This document shows positions 1 to 7,668 of a DNA stretch of 29,153 bases, piece by piece (the stretch's first letter is position 1; every line of letters starts with the position of its first letter). The notes under the pieces are model-generated. The model was not told the origin of the DNA. It ran no database searches and saw nothing but the letters and a program-made list of their open reading frames with translations. The stretch covers positions 1-29,153 of the IMG/VR virus record IMGVR_UViG_3300022707_000867. One strand, 5' to 3'. This DNA is from a virus. Made by a program: the position numbers and the translations under genes.

Positions 1-2
1 AA

Positions 3-1223
3 AAACCTTCAGTAGCATATAAAACAAAACTATATTATCAAGCCCCTACTAATTTAAAATTTGAAACCGCAACAATGCGAGAAATATTTAATTTGTTTAA
101 ATCAGAATACTTTATTGTTGGTAAGTCAGGCCATGTTGAAATTAAAACAGGTAACTATCAAACTGATGAATACGGGGAATTTCTATTAAATAAGAAAGGT
201 AACAAGATTGAAGTAAAGCATCTTTTAAATAATAAAAAATTCAAGATAGGTGCAACTACTTATAAGGTAGGCATGGGTGGTTTACATAGTTGTGAAAAGA
301 AAGTGGCACATGTTAAAGGTAAATATATTTTAAAAGAATATGATGTTGCCAGTTATTACCCTTATATTATTCTTAACAATAAATTGTTTCCAAAGCATAT
401 AGGCGAAGCGTTTTTAAAAATATATCGCTCATTAGTTAAGCTTAGATTAAAAGCTAAAAAAGAAGGTAATAAAACGGTTGCTGATAGTTTGAAAATCACA
501 ATTAACGGTTTGTTTGGCAAGTTAGCATCTAAATATTCTTTTGTTTATTCTCCTGATTTAATGATGCAGGTAACTATTACAGGTCAGCTTTCTTTATTAA
601 TGTTGGTTGAGAGATTAGAAGAAAAAGGTGTTAGTGTTGTCAGTGGTAATACTGATGGGATCGTTGTTAAAATGTTGCCTGAACAAGAAACATTAGTTGA
701 AGATATTGTTTTTGATTGGGAACTTGACACTAACTATACAATGGAATCTACAGAATATTTAGGTTTATATAGTCGCGATGTGAATAATTACATAGCCATC
801 AGTAAAGATAAGATTAAAACTAAAGGCGCGTATGCTGACACTCAAGATAAAAAAGGCGTTGTTAATCTCCACATCAATCCTACTAATTCGATATGCACCG
901 ATGCGGTTAAAGCTTACTTGCAACATAAAACACCAATCATTAAAACAATTAACACCTGTAAAGATATTACCAAGTTTACCAGCATTAGAACGGTAAACGG
1001 TGGCGCATTAAAAGACGGTAAAGAAATTGGTAAAGTGATTCGATGGTATTATGGCAAAAATGAACTGACTGACATTTATTATAAAACGAGTGGTAACAAA
1101 GTGCCTCGATCAGATGGAGCAGTACCATTAATGGATTTGCCTAAACAGTTACCAGATGATATTGATTACAATTGGTACATCGACGAAAGTAATAAATTTT
1201 TAAAAGAAATAGGAGCTGTTTAA
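3..1223 (+). CDS. Family B DNA polymerase, C-terminal part (5' end outside window)
   Basis: Phage replicative DNA polymerase, polymerase (palm/fingers) part. The frame is open to the left edge, before the first ATG at 75, so the start and the 3'-5' exonuclease domain lie outside the window. Numbering from the ATG at 75: a GGLHS segment (68-72) of the kind found between exonuclease and polymerase domains in phage enzymes; motif A DVASYYP (90-96) with the catalytic Asp; motif B KITINGLFGKLAS (140-152); motif C as NTDG (192-195) instead of the canonical DTD, keeping the metal-binding Asp. It is the first visible gene of a plus-strand module; the next gene starts directly after its stop. Family B is well supported by the three motifs. 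Whether it is protein-primed or RNA-primed cannot be judged without the N-terminus. Confidence 0.9.
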   Translation, partial: KPSVAYKTKLYYQAPTNLKFETATMREIFNLFKSEYFIVGKSGHVEIKTGNYQTDEYGEFLLNKKGNKIEVKHLLNNKKFKIGATTYKVGMGGLHSCEKKVAHVKGKYILKEYDVASYYPYIILNNKLFPKHIGEAFLKIYRSLVKLRLKAKKEGNKTVADSLKITINGLFGKLASKYSFVYSPDLMMQVTITGQLSLLMLVERLEEKGVSVVSGNTDGIVVKMLPEQETLVEDIVFDWELDTNYTMESTEYLGLYSRDVNNYIAISKDKIKTKGAYADTQDKKGVVNLHINPTNSICTDAVKAYLQHKTPIIKTINTCKDITKFTSIRTVNGGALKDGKEIGKVIRWYYGKNELTDIYYKTSGNKVPRSDGAVPLMDLPKQLPDDIDYNWYIDESNKFLKEIGAV

Positions 1224-1565
1224 ATGAGTGTCAATGATTTTGTAAAACGTGCAACAAAAACAGAAAATAAAAAGATTGAAATCCCTGAAGCTAATATTGA
1301 AAATGCTTTTGTTAAAGATGCTAAAAAGAAAGGATGTAAAGCAATAAAATTAGTTTTTCTAGCCGGTCGAGGTTGGCCTGATAGAACTATACTTTGTCCA
1401 GGTGGAAGGATCTTTTTTATTGAGTTTAAACGTAAAGGTAAAACCCTTAGTCCTAAACAAATATTAGTGAAGCGAATGATAGAAGGATTGGGTTTTAAAT
1501 ACCATATGTGCGATGAAATAGGGCAAGCTGAACAAATTTTAGAAACATTCTTAAAAGGAGTATAA
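1224..1565 (+). CDS. VRR-NUC domain nuclease
   Basis: Small stand-alone nuclease of the VRR-NUC group (PD-(D/E)xK superfamily), about 113 aa, the usual size for phage single-domain members. Visible signature: conserved Glu near ENAF (26-29), GRGWPDR (49-54) with the catalytic Asp53, and IEFKRKG (66-72) with Glu67 and Lys69, followed by SPKQ (76-79). The start ATG directly follows the polymerase TAA and has AGGAG 8 nt upstream. Its place between the DNA polymerase and helicase points to DNA replication, recombination or host-DNA processing. The exact substrate (for example branched DNA) is family-level inference. Confidence 0.85.
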   Translation: MSVNDFVKRATKTENKKIEIPEANIENAFVKDAKKKGCKAIKLVFLAGRGWPDRTILCPGGRIFFIEFKRKGKTLSPKQILVKRMIEGLGFKYHMCDEIGQAEQILETFLKGV

Positions 1566-1568
1566 CCG

Positions 1569-1988
1569 ATGATGGCAATTAAGAAAAAAGGCAATCCAGT
1601 ATTAAAGCAAGTTGCTCAAAAAGTACCTGAAAAAGAAAATGTAATAGCTTTGATTTCAGCAATGTTTTTAACAATGCGAAGCCATCAGGGGATTGGTTTA
1701 GCCGCTAATCAAGTTGGTGAGTTAAAACGGGTCATTGTTATTGGTAACAGTGGTTTTAATCAAGCTATTATTAATCCCGTGATAATTAAACGATATGGAA
1801 GAAAAGGTGTAAGCTGTGAGGGTTGTTTATCCTATCCCGGTAAAGTAGTTAAAATGAAACGGTATAAACAAATTATTGTTGAAGGTTTTGATCAGGATTG
1901 GCAACCCGTCAGATTCAAATTAAAAGGATTGAATGCGTACATTGTTCAACATGAAGTAGACCACTTAAACGGGATCACAATAGGATGA
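1569..1988 (+). CDS. def: Peptide deformylase, phage type
   Basis: Metalloenzyme that removes the N-terminal formyl group from nascent proteins in the cytoplasm. All three signature motifs are present and in order: GIGLAANQ (41-48), EGCLS (84-88, metal ligand Cys86) and HEVDH (128-132, two His ligands and catalytic Glu129). The protein is 139 aa and ends seven residues after motif III, so it lacks the C-terminal helix of bacterial PDFs, as is known for phage and cyanophage PDFs. AAGGAG lies about 8 nt before the ATG at 1569; a second ATG follows immediately at 1572. It overlaps the next gene by an ATGA junction. It probably supports fast maturation of phage proteins; no defect is seen in the active site. 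Confidence 0.95.
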   Translation: MMAIKKKGNPVLKQVAQKVPEKENVIALISAMFLTMRSHQGIGLAANQVGELKRVIVIGNSGFNQAIINPVIIKRYGRKGVSCEGCLSYPGKVVKMKRYKQIIVEGFDQDWQPVRFKLKGLNAYIVQHEVDHLNGITIG

Positions 1989-2329
1989 TTAAATTAATAT
2001 ATGTAGCTGCCCCATACACAAGCAGCGATCCAAATGAAAAGAAAATGAATGTTGAAGTCGCGCGTTTCATTGGATACAAATTAGCTAAGGCGGGGTTTTA
2101 TCCTGTCATGCCAACAGTCAATACTAATGGTTTTTGTGAAGCAAATAATGAAGAATTTTGGTATGCTGCTACATTAGAATTAATGACAAGGTGTAATGCC
2201 GTTTATGTATGTGATGGATCGCATAACAGCAAAGGTGTTGCAGGTGAATGTTTTGAAGCTGAACAATTAAATATGCCTCTTTTTCATTCTATTGAGCAAT
2301 TAATAGAATGGTTTAAGCATAATGATTAA
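1985..2329 (+). CDS. DUF4406-type / nucleoside deoxyribosyltransferase-like protein
   Basis: 114-aa protein with a Rossmann-like N-terminus, MIKLIYVAAPYTS, then a central VMPTVNTNGF segment and a C-terminal SKGVAGECFEAEQ segment. This layout (start of the form YVAxPYT, late S-x-G-x-x-x-E-x-x-x-A) is that of DUF4406 proteins, related to nucleoside 2-deoxyribosyltransferases. Glu at GECFEAE is the candidate catalytic residue. It starts inside the deformylase stop codon (ATGA) and overlaps the helicase gene by 8 nt, so it is translated as part of the replication block. A role in nucleotide salvage or base modification is inferred from family and context, not shown. Confidence 0.7.
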   Translation: MIKLIYVAAPYTSSDPNEKKMNVEVARFIGYKLAKAGFYPVMPTVNTNGFCEANNEEFWYAATLELMTRCNAVYVCDGSHNSKGVAGECFEAEQLNMPLFHSIEQLIEWFKHND

Positions 2330-3749
2330 ATGGGAACCCCACAATTATCAAATAACAGCCATATCATTTCTATTAAACAATCCTAGATCAGGTCTATTTT
2401 TAGATCCCGGTTTAGGTAAAACTTCAACTTCATTATCCACGGCAAGAATTTTAAAGTATATCAAGAAAACAAAAGGTGTTTTAATAATTGCCCCGCTTCG
2501 AGTGTGTCATTCTGTTTGGCCTGAAGAGATCCAGAAATGGAGCAATTTTAAAAATCTAACCTGTACTATTTTGCATGAGGATATGAAGACCTCATTACAC
2601 TGGAAGAAAAAAGATATTTATTTGATTAACCCTGAAGGTCTAGAATGGCTTCATAAGGAATTACTAGCATTAGCCAAAAAGAATAAACCAATGCCTTTTG
2701 ATACGTTATGGATCGATGAATCAACTAAATTTAAAAGCCCTAAAATAGAAACCAAATCTAAACGCCGTACTCGTTTCGGGTTGTTAGTTAACATGCTCCC
2801 CTTATTTAAACGCCGCCATATAATGACAGGTACACCCGCTCCAAAATCATTACAAGATCTATGGTCTCAAATCTATATTCTAGACGAAGGTAAAGCGTTA
2901 GGATCTAATTTTTATCAATTCAGAAATAGGTACTACACCCGTAACCAATATAATAAATATCAGTATGATTTAAGGGAAGGGGCCGCTGATAAAATACACA
3001 AGGCAATTGCTCATTTAGTTTTAGAAATGTCATCAAAAGACTATTTAGATTTACCTGAATTAGTGTTCAATAACATCAATATTGATCTATCTAAAAAAGC
3101 AATGAAAGTTTACAAGGAAATGGAAAAGAAATTTTTCATTCAAATTGATAACCAAGAAGCTTCAGCATCACAAACCGCCATTGCTGCAATGAAATGCCAA
3201 CAGATTGCCAATGGCAAAATATATGAAGATTTGATTGATGATGAACCTAAACCCGCTAATAGAAAAATAATCAATGTCCATAAGTCAAAACAAGAAGCAT
3301 TAATTGACTTAGTCGATGAATTGAATGGTAAGCCCCTTTTAATTGCCTATCATTATAAGCATGACCTGGAAGCTATCAACGAGGCTCTAGGGTACAAAGT
3401 TCCTTACATTGGATCAAAGGTATCAACCAAACGCGCTAAACAGCTTGTGAAAGCCTGGAACAAAGGAGAGTTGCCAATATTGGCAGGACATCCTTCAAGT
3501 ATGGCCCACGGTTTAAATATGCAAGACGGGGGTAATGATATTTGTTGGTACTCTTTAACATGGAATTTAGAAGAATACTTGCAATTCATTGCGCGTATTT
3601 ATAGGCAGGGAGTAAGTGACCAGGTAAGGGTGCACCATTTAATAGCTAGAAAGACCGTTGATCAGGCTATGCTGCTTCGATTAGGGCAACGAGCAGAACA
3701 ACAGCAGGATCTAAGAACGGCGCTTAAACGGTATCGTCAGAGTCTTTAG
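2322..3749 (+). CDS. SNF2-type DEAD/DEAH helicase
   Basis: 475-aa superfamily 2 helicase/translocase of the SNF2-like type common in phages. Motif I is DPGLGKTSTS (28-37), motif Ia IAPLR (56-60), motif II IDESTKF (131-137, a DES variant of DEAH), motif III TGTPAP (169-174), and the C-terminal RecA-like lobe has GHPSSMAHGLNMQ (389-401) and QFIARIYRQG (421-430) with the arginine finger. The length and gapless domain order suggest an intact enzyme. It closes the plus-strand module; its last 26 nt overlap the convergent membrane-protein gene on the other strand. Likely role: remodelling of DNA or protein-DNA complexes during replication or recombination. Confidence 0.9.
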   Translation: MIKWEPHNYQITAISFLLNNPRSGLFLDPGLGKTSTSLSTARILKYIKKTKGVLIIAPLRVCHSVWPEEIQKWSNFKNLTCTILHEDMKTSLHWKKKDIYLINPEGLEWLHKELLALAKKNKPMPFDTLWIDESTKFKSPKIETKSKRRTRFGLLVNMLPLFKRRHIMTGTPAPKSLQDLWSQIYILDEGKALGSNFYQFRNRYYTRNQYNKYQYDLREGAADKIHKAIAHLVLEMSSKDYLDLPELVFNNINIDLSKKAMKVYKEMEKKFFIQIDNQEASASQTAIAAMKCQQIANGKIYEDLIDDEPKPANRKIINVHKSKQEALIDLVDELNGKPLLIAYHYKHDLEAINEALGYKVPYIGSKVSTKRAKQLVKAWNKGELPILAGHPSSMAHGLNMQDGGNDICWYSLTWNLEEYLQFIARIYRQGVSDQVRVHHLIARKTVDQAMLLRLGQRAEQQQDLRTALKRYRQSL

Positions 3750-3966
3750 GGTCAGATTTTCTAATAGCAAATTCAAAAATAAATTTACATAGGCCAACTA
3801 ATGCACCTGTTACACCTGTAACAGCTACTCCATCCCCTATAGAACTTGGATCTGATTGTGTAGTAACCCACATGATAACTACGTACAAAAGATAAGCAGT
3901 AAAGATGAATGCCCCTATGCTGAACAATCGTAACTTCCTTACTGCTTTTTCTATTTTATCAATCAT
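3724..3966 (-). CDS. Small two-TM membrane protein, holin-like
   Basis: 80-aa protein with two predicted membrane segments: one around LFSIGAFIFTAYLLYVVIMW and a shorter one around VAVTGVTGALVGLCKFIF, with a basic N-terminus and an acidic C-terminal tail (KSDPKDSDDTV). The start is taken at the ATG at 3966, which overlaps the stop of the upstream gene as ATGA; an in-frame GTG lies nine nt earlier. It is the last gene of the lysis/tail transcription unit and sits two genes downstream of the endolysin, so holin or antiholin is the natural reading. No family was recognised from sequence alone. Confidence 0.6.
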   Translation of the reverse strand: MIDKIEKAVRKLRLFSIGAFIFTAYLLYVVIMWVTTQSDPSSIGDGVAVTGVTGALVGLCKFIFEFAIRKSDPKDSDDTV

Positions 3967-4472
3967 GGATGCCACTTATCCAAAAGCTTATCAAATTGTT
4001 TACTTGACCGGGCTGCAAAATACCAACCTACCGCAGTAGCCGTTAGCCCTGTGACAGACAAAACAACAATTCTATATAATCCTAATACTTCTTCAGGTTT
4101 AAAAGCTTTAAGCCCACCGCTGATAGTTTCTAACGCATCAATAATCAGATATGACTGGTACATTAACAAACCTAAAATGATAGGTCTGATCATTGATTTA
4201 ATGTTATCAGCAAAATTACTTGTTGATTTTTGGCTTCTTTCAAATGCCTTAGCTTCAATTTTATCAACCAATAACAAACCTGCATTTTTAGCTTCTTCAA
4301 TTCCCATTTTAGCAACTTCAATAGCAGCGTCAGTTTTAGCATTGAGCATATTTAAATCGTGCTCAAATTTCATTTTTATGTTGGCCCGTTCTTCACGTTT
4401 ACCAAGCCAACCGAAAACGCCGCCTACAATTGAACCTAGACCCGCTGATCCTAAAACGTCAAGTAACCACAT
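3963..4472 (-). CDS. Putative holin, 3-TM gene-transfer-release type
   Basis: 169-aa protein with a glycine-rich hydrophobic N-terminus (about 3-24), a long charged, coiled-coil-prone middle (about 25-90, rich in E, K and A) and two C-terminal membrane segments near IRPIILGLLMYQSYLIIDAL and LTATAVGWYFAARSSKQF. The closing pattern (IRP before the second segment, W-F/Y-x-x-R-S-x-K after the third) resembles the 3TM holins described for gene transfer agents. It starts after a GGGG element 9 nt before the ATG, two nt after the endolysin gene stop, and overlaps the next small membrane gene by ATGA. It likely permeabilises the inner membrane to release the M15 endolysin; this is inference from topology and position. 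Confidence 0.6.
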   Translation of the reverse strand: MWLLDVLGSAGLGSIVGGVFGWLGKREERANIKMKFEHDLNMLNAKTDAAIEVAKMGIEEAKNAGLLLVDKIEAKAFERSQKSTSNFADNIKSMIRPIILGLLMYQSYLIIDALETISGGLKAFKPEEVLGLYRIVVLSVTGLTATAVGWYFAARSSKQFDKLLDKWHP

Positions 4473-4474
4473 AC

Positions 4475-4834
4475 TTATTTACCCCATCTTGCCATTGTTG
4501 ATCGCGTGTCGATATGCGTAAATGAATGATATTTACCAATGCCATATTGATCAGGATATTTAGTAACTAAGTATGCATAAACATCATCAGGCATAACACC
4601 TGCAACCTGAACATCAGCAGCGCGCCCCCTGGGATGATATGAATTTTTAGCACCCCCTACTTTAATATTATAATCAGGGCAACGATTACCTGACGTTACT
4701 TTTACAGGAGCATTGAAATGATCGCGCAGACCCTGAACTACAACTACTAATTCAGCATCAACGGTATCATAATCGCATTTCCCGCAATTGCATTTAAATT
4801 CATTGCGGGTTAAGTTTTCAGATAATTTAAACAT
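4475..4834 (-). CDS. M15-family peptidase endolysin
   Basis: 119-aa zinc peptidase of the Peptidase_M15_3 / VanY-like type that cuts peptidoglycan stem peptides. The metal-binding set is clear: SYHPRGRAADV (65-75) gives His67 and Asp74, and HIDTR (107-111) gives His107. A CNCGKC cluster near the N-terminus (15-20) and TSGNRCPDYN (47-56) are usual for this group. There is no signal peptide, so export needs a holin, and two membrane-protein genes follow directly. The start ATG at 4834 lies six nt after the tailspike stop. Identification as the lysis enzyme is strong; whether it cuts D-Ala-D-Ala or L-Ala-D-Glu bonds is not visible. Confidence 0.88.
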   Translation of the reverse strand: MFKLSENLTRNEFKCNCGKCDYDTVDAELVVVVQGLRDHFNAPVKVTSGNRCPDYNIKVGGAKNSYHPRGRAADVQVAGVMPDDVYAYLVTKYPDQYGIGKYHSFTHIDTRSTMARWGK

Positions 4835-4839
4835 AATAT

Positions 4840-6948
4840 TTAACCTAAATACATAATAGTTATTGCTCTTGATGAGCCTAATCTATTTTTAATATTTACT
4901 GCCCCAGTTGCATCAACCCACAAATTTAGTTTTCCGTCTGTGTCGGGGTTACTACCTGCTACGGAAAAATCTATATTTGTTGCTGTGTTGGCGTTTTTAC
5001 TAATTACATTCCCGCTTGGCCCTTCACAACCTAATAGAGCCTGTGTTGTATGAGTACCAAAAGTTGCATTAACCATTATCATATGGTTACCCTTAGCAAA
5101 ACCTCTAATATCAAATACATGGGTAGCATCATCAGCAAGAAATACAGATTGAACAGATACAGCACCACCTGAATTTTTATTACCATCAGCTAACGCCCCT
5201 CCCGCCAGCATAGGTGTTTGACCTGTTGTGGCACCTTTTTCATACTTCTGAGTGATACCCGTCAAACCTAACCCGCCACTAAATACGCCGTTAAATCCGC
5301 GACTACCGCCGCCAACATCGTTAGAGAGTGGTACATCGCTACCACTAGTATTTTCAATGTTATTAGCATTTAAGGTTACATCAACACAGTCATCTTGAAT
5401 AGCAATCGGGTTAAAGTTAAAGTTACCCATAATGTTGTCTAATTTAACAGTCCCCTTACCCCCTGTCCCATAGGGTAAGATAACAGCATGATCAACATTA
5501 CCGTTAGGCATTGAAATATTAGTTATACTAACCTGCCCAAAAGATTTTGTTGATGAAGTAGCATTTAATTGCAAGCCCACATAAACAGCAACCTTATTAT
5601 CTAATGAATCTTTAATATCATTATGAATATCAATATTGTCAACAGTTACCGATCCTCGTTTCTCACCATAATCAGTACCTTGAAAATAATTGATAGGGTT
5701 GTATGATGTGGATATTGGGCTAGTCGTTGATCCTCTCAACCATATAGATTGATTCTTACAAGTACCAACACCCCATTGAAAATTAAAATCAATAGAGCCG
5801 CCGTCTATTGTTCTACTTCCTGTGTCGCCATTTCTAATAACAACATTGTCATGAGAGTTTGCGACACACTGATATTTTTCACATCGTCCTATCGGATTTA
5901 AATATGTATTTCCATAACTTTCAGATACCATTTGAGCATAAGAAACTTCATCCCCTCCGTTAGGGAAATTAGTTGGATCAGGCATATTAACAAAGAAGTA
6001 ATCAGTATCGTTATCGGCTGCCCCTGTATCATCGGTATCAATACCTGAATAAGTATTATTAAAATGTTTTACGCTAACAGGAAATAAAGTAGTACCAATA
6101 CCCTGAACAACAATACTTTGAGTTGCTACAGTTCCTAATCCATCAGACCTAGTAGGGCCATCGCAAACATTACCTTCAATCTCCGCAATAATATTTCCTC
6201 TAGCAAAAAAGTTAGTATTAAATAAAGTAGCAAGGGTTGCTCTAAATCCGCTAAATTTACCCGCTACCATTTTAATTACTGATGTTGTTGTTAGGCTATT
6301 ATTTTCAATCAACCATCCCGCACACATCAGGCTATTACCTTTTGATTCTATGTTCAAATAACTAAAATCAAAACCAGCGCATTCTACTTTTACCATATTG
6401 CCAGTGGTGGCTATTCCTGACCATCTAATAACACCAGGGCCAACAAAATGTAAATCGTCAGTTAATGTTGCATCTACAACCGAATCTACTGCGTATGTAC
6501 CCTTTGGCAAATAAATATCTGTGGTTCCTGATTGCAATAATGATAACAAAGCCGCAGAATTATCAGTACTGTCATCGTTTATCATGCCAAATTCAGTAGC
6601 ACTAACGACACCCTCTTTATAAATGATCCAGTTAGTACCAATATCACTTGCGGGATCATTTCCTGATTGTTCTAAAACAGCTTTATAAACCTTACCGTCA
6701 GACCCTTTTGCTAATCCGTCAACAGGATAAGTAGAGTCGGTATCCCATACCATGATCCCCTGTTCATTTGCATGTGCAAGACCTTGTGTAAACCATTGTT
6801 GCAAAAAATTAAAATGCTCAAACGGTGGTACTTCTGCTTGCCAACCCGCCGTAACTTTACCGGGGGTAGTAACATCAGGATCAACTACATTTGCACCGGG
6901 GGCAGTAGCCGCCCAAACGCGAGTTAGATCAGGTTTTAATGTAGACAT
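4840..6948 (-). CDS. Tailspike/tail fibre with pectate-lyase-like beta-helix
   Basis: 702-aa receptor-binding protein. Residues 1-115 form a virion-anchoring region seen in other tail fibres (LTRVWAATAPGANVVDPD, then PPFEHFNFLQQW and GLAKGSDGKVYKA). From about 120 comes a pectate-lyase-3-like segment, EFGMINDDSTDNSAAL followed by IYLPKGTYAVDS, the usual entry into a right-handed beta-helix. The remaining residues are Asn/Gly/Thr-rich with beta-strand periodicity, as in polysaccharide-binding or -degrading tailspikes. GGAG lies 9 nt before the ATG. It is the last tail gene before the lysis cassette. No catalytic residues could be assigned, so depolymerase activity against capsule or exopolysaccharide is inferred. 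No chaperone gene is obvious downstream. Confidence 0.85.
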   Translation of the reverse strand: MSTLKPDLTRVWAATAPGANVVDPDVTTPGKVTAGWQAEVPPFEHFNFLQQWFTQGLAHANEQGIMVWDTDSTYPVDGLAKGSDGKVYKAVLEQSGNDPASDIGTNWIIYKEGVVSATEFGMINDDSTDNSAALLSLLQSGTTDIYLPKGTYAVDSVVDATLTDDLHFVGPGVIRWSGIATTGNMVKVECAGFDFSYLNIESKGNSLMCAGWLIENNSLTTTSVIKMVAGKFSGFRATLATLFNTNFFARGNIIAEIEGNVCDGPTRSDGLGTVATQSIVVQGIGTTLFPVSVKHFNNTYSGIDTDDTGAADNDTDYFFVNMPDPTNFPNGGDEVSYAQMVSESYGNTYLNPIGRCEKYQCVANSHDNVVIRNGDTGSRTIDGGSIDFNFQWGVGTCKNQSIWLRGSTTSPISTSYNPINYFQGTDYGEKRGSVTVDNIDIHNDIKDSLDNKVAVYVGLQLNATSSTKSFGQVSITNISMPNGNVDHAVILPYGTGGKGTVKLDNIMGNFNFNPIAIQDDCVDVTLNANNIENTSGSDVPLSNDVGGGSRGFNGVFSGGLGLTGITQKYEKGATTGQTPMLAGGALADGNKNSGGAVSVQSVFLADDATHVFDIRGFAKGNHMIMVNATFGTHTTQALLGCEGPSGNVISKNANTATNIDFSVAGSNPDTDGKLNLWVDATGAVNIKNRLGSSRAITIMYLG

Positions 6949-6963
6949 TGTTCATTACTCCAA

Positions 6964-7668
6964 TTATATTAAATTGCCAAATTTACCGCCCATATTAGGG
7001 TCAGTTAACGATCCAAGTCCGGCGCTATTTGGCACACCTTGGAAACCAAAGAAATTATTAAAATCATATTCTGTTACATAGCTTGCATTAACACCAACTG
7101 TTTTAGGTACAATATCAGTATCATTTAAAATTGATTTCTCATTGGCGGTTAATAGTCTACCAATGCTAACTTCATAGCTAGTATCTCCATCAACAAATAA
7201 GATTTGTTCTGTACCAAATAAAAATTGAAACTTAGCAATTATTTCTTCAGGTGTTGACGTTGTATTATTTCTTGTTATTCTTGCTCGAATAAATGATCGG
7301 TATTCGTCATCGTTTAATTTTCTAATACCGGTTATAGGTTCGCCAACTGCCTTAAAACGACCGCCTATAGAAGGGTCAGATAAATCACCGAATGATTGTG
7401 ATTGTGCATTAATAGCAAAACCAAAATATTCAAATAAAGTAGCATCAATAAATTCACGAGTCTGACCAACAATCAAACCTAAAATATCAAGTTGAACACC
7501 TTCAGCTTCATCAATCGTTCTTTTAACTAACAGATCTTGAAACACTTGTTCTAGTGGGTTAGCTTCAGAAAGCAACGCTTCAGTGTATGCAATTAAATTA
7601 GCCGATTCTCTAAACTGAGTAGCAAACCTGCTTATCGCTAATTTTTTATGATCAATTTGGTCAGCCAT
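6964..7668 (-). CDS. Baseplate protein, DUF2612 (P2 gpI-like position)
   Basis: 234-aa protein with the DUF2612 layout: an N-terminal helical part (SRFATQFRESANLIAYTEALL), a LDILGLIVGQTRE segment near 60-72, an FGFAINAQSQSFGDLSDPS repeat-like stretch, and DEYRSFIRARITRNNTTSTPEE around 120-140. The C-terminus repeats the F-G-F-x-G...G-L-G-S-L-T-D-P-x-x-G-G-x-F pattern seen in the middle, suggesting an internal duplication. It starts within the stop of the baseplate J gene (TAATG) and precedes the tailspike, the position of P2 gpI-type proteins that link baseplate wedge and fibre. The assignment is from family and synteny. Confidence 0.8.
   Translation of the reverse strand: MADQIDHKKLAISRFATQFRESANLIAYTEALLSEANPLEQVFQDLLVKRTIDEAEGVQLDILGLIVGQTREFIDATLFEYFGFAINAQSQSFGDLSDPSIGGRFKAVGEPITGIRKLNDDEYRSFIRARITRNNTTSTPEEIIAKFQFLFGTEQILFVDGDTSYEVSIGRLLTANEKSILNDTDIVPKTVGVNASYVTEYDFNNFFGFQGVPNSAGLGSLTDPNMGGKFGNLI

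Noticed and set aside
1220-1594. Minus-strand frame of 124 codons across the VRR-NUC gene
   Set aside because: Antisense shadow; the plus-strand protein has catalytic motifs and a good start.
4051-4521. Plus-strand frame of 156 codons opposite the holin-like gene
   Set aside because: Overlaps two convincing minus-strand genes completely and lies in a region where all neighbours run on the minus strand.
6752-7081. Plus-strand frame of 109 codons at the tailspike start
   Set aside because: Crosses the boundary of two minus-strand genes and their intergenic Shine-Dalgarno; no family resemblance.
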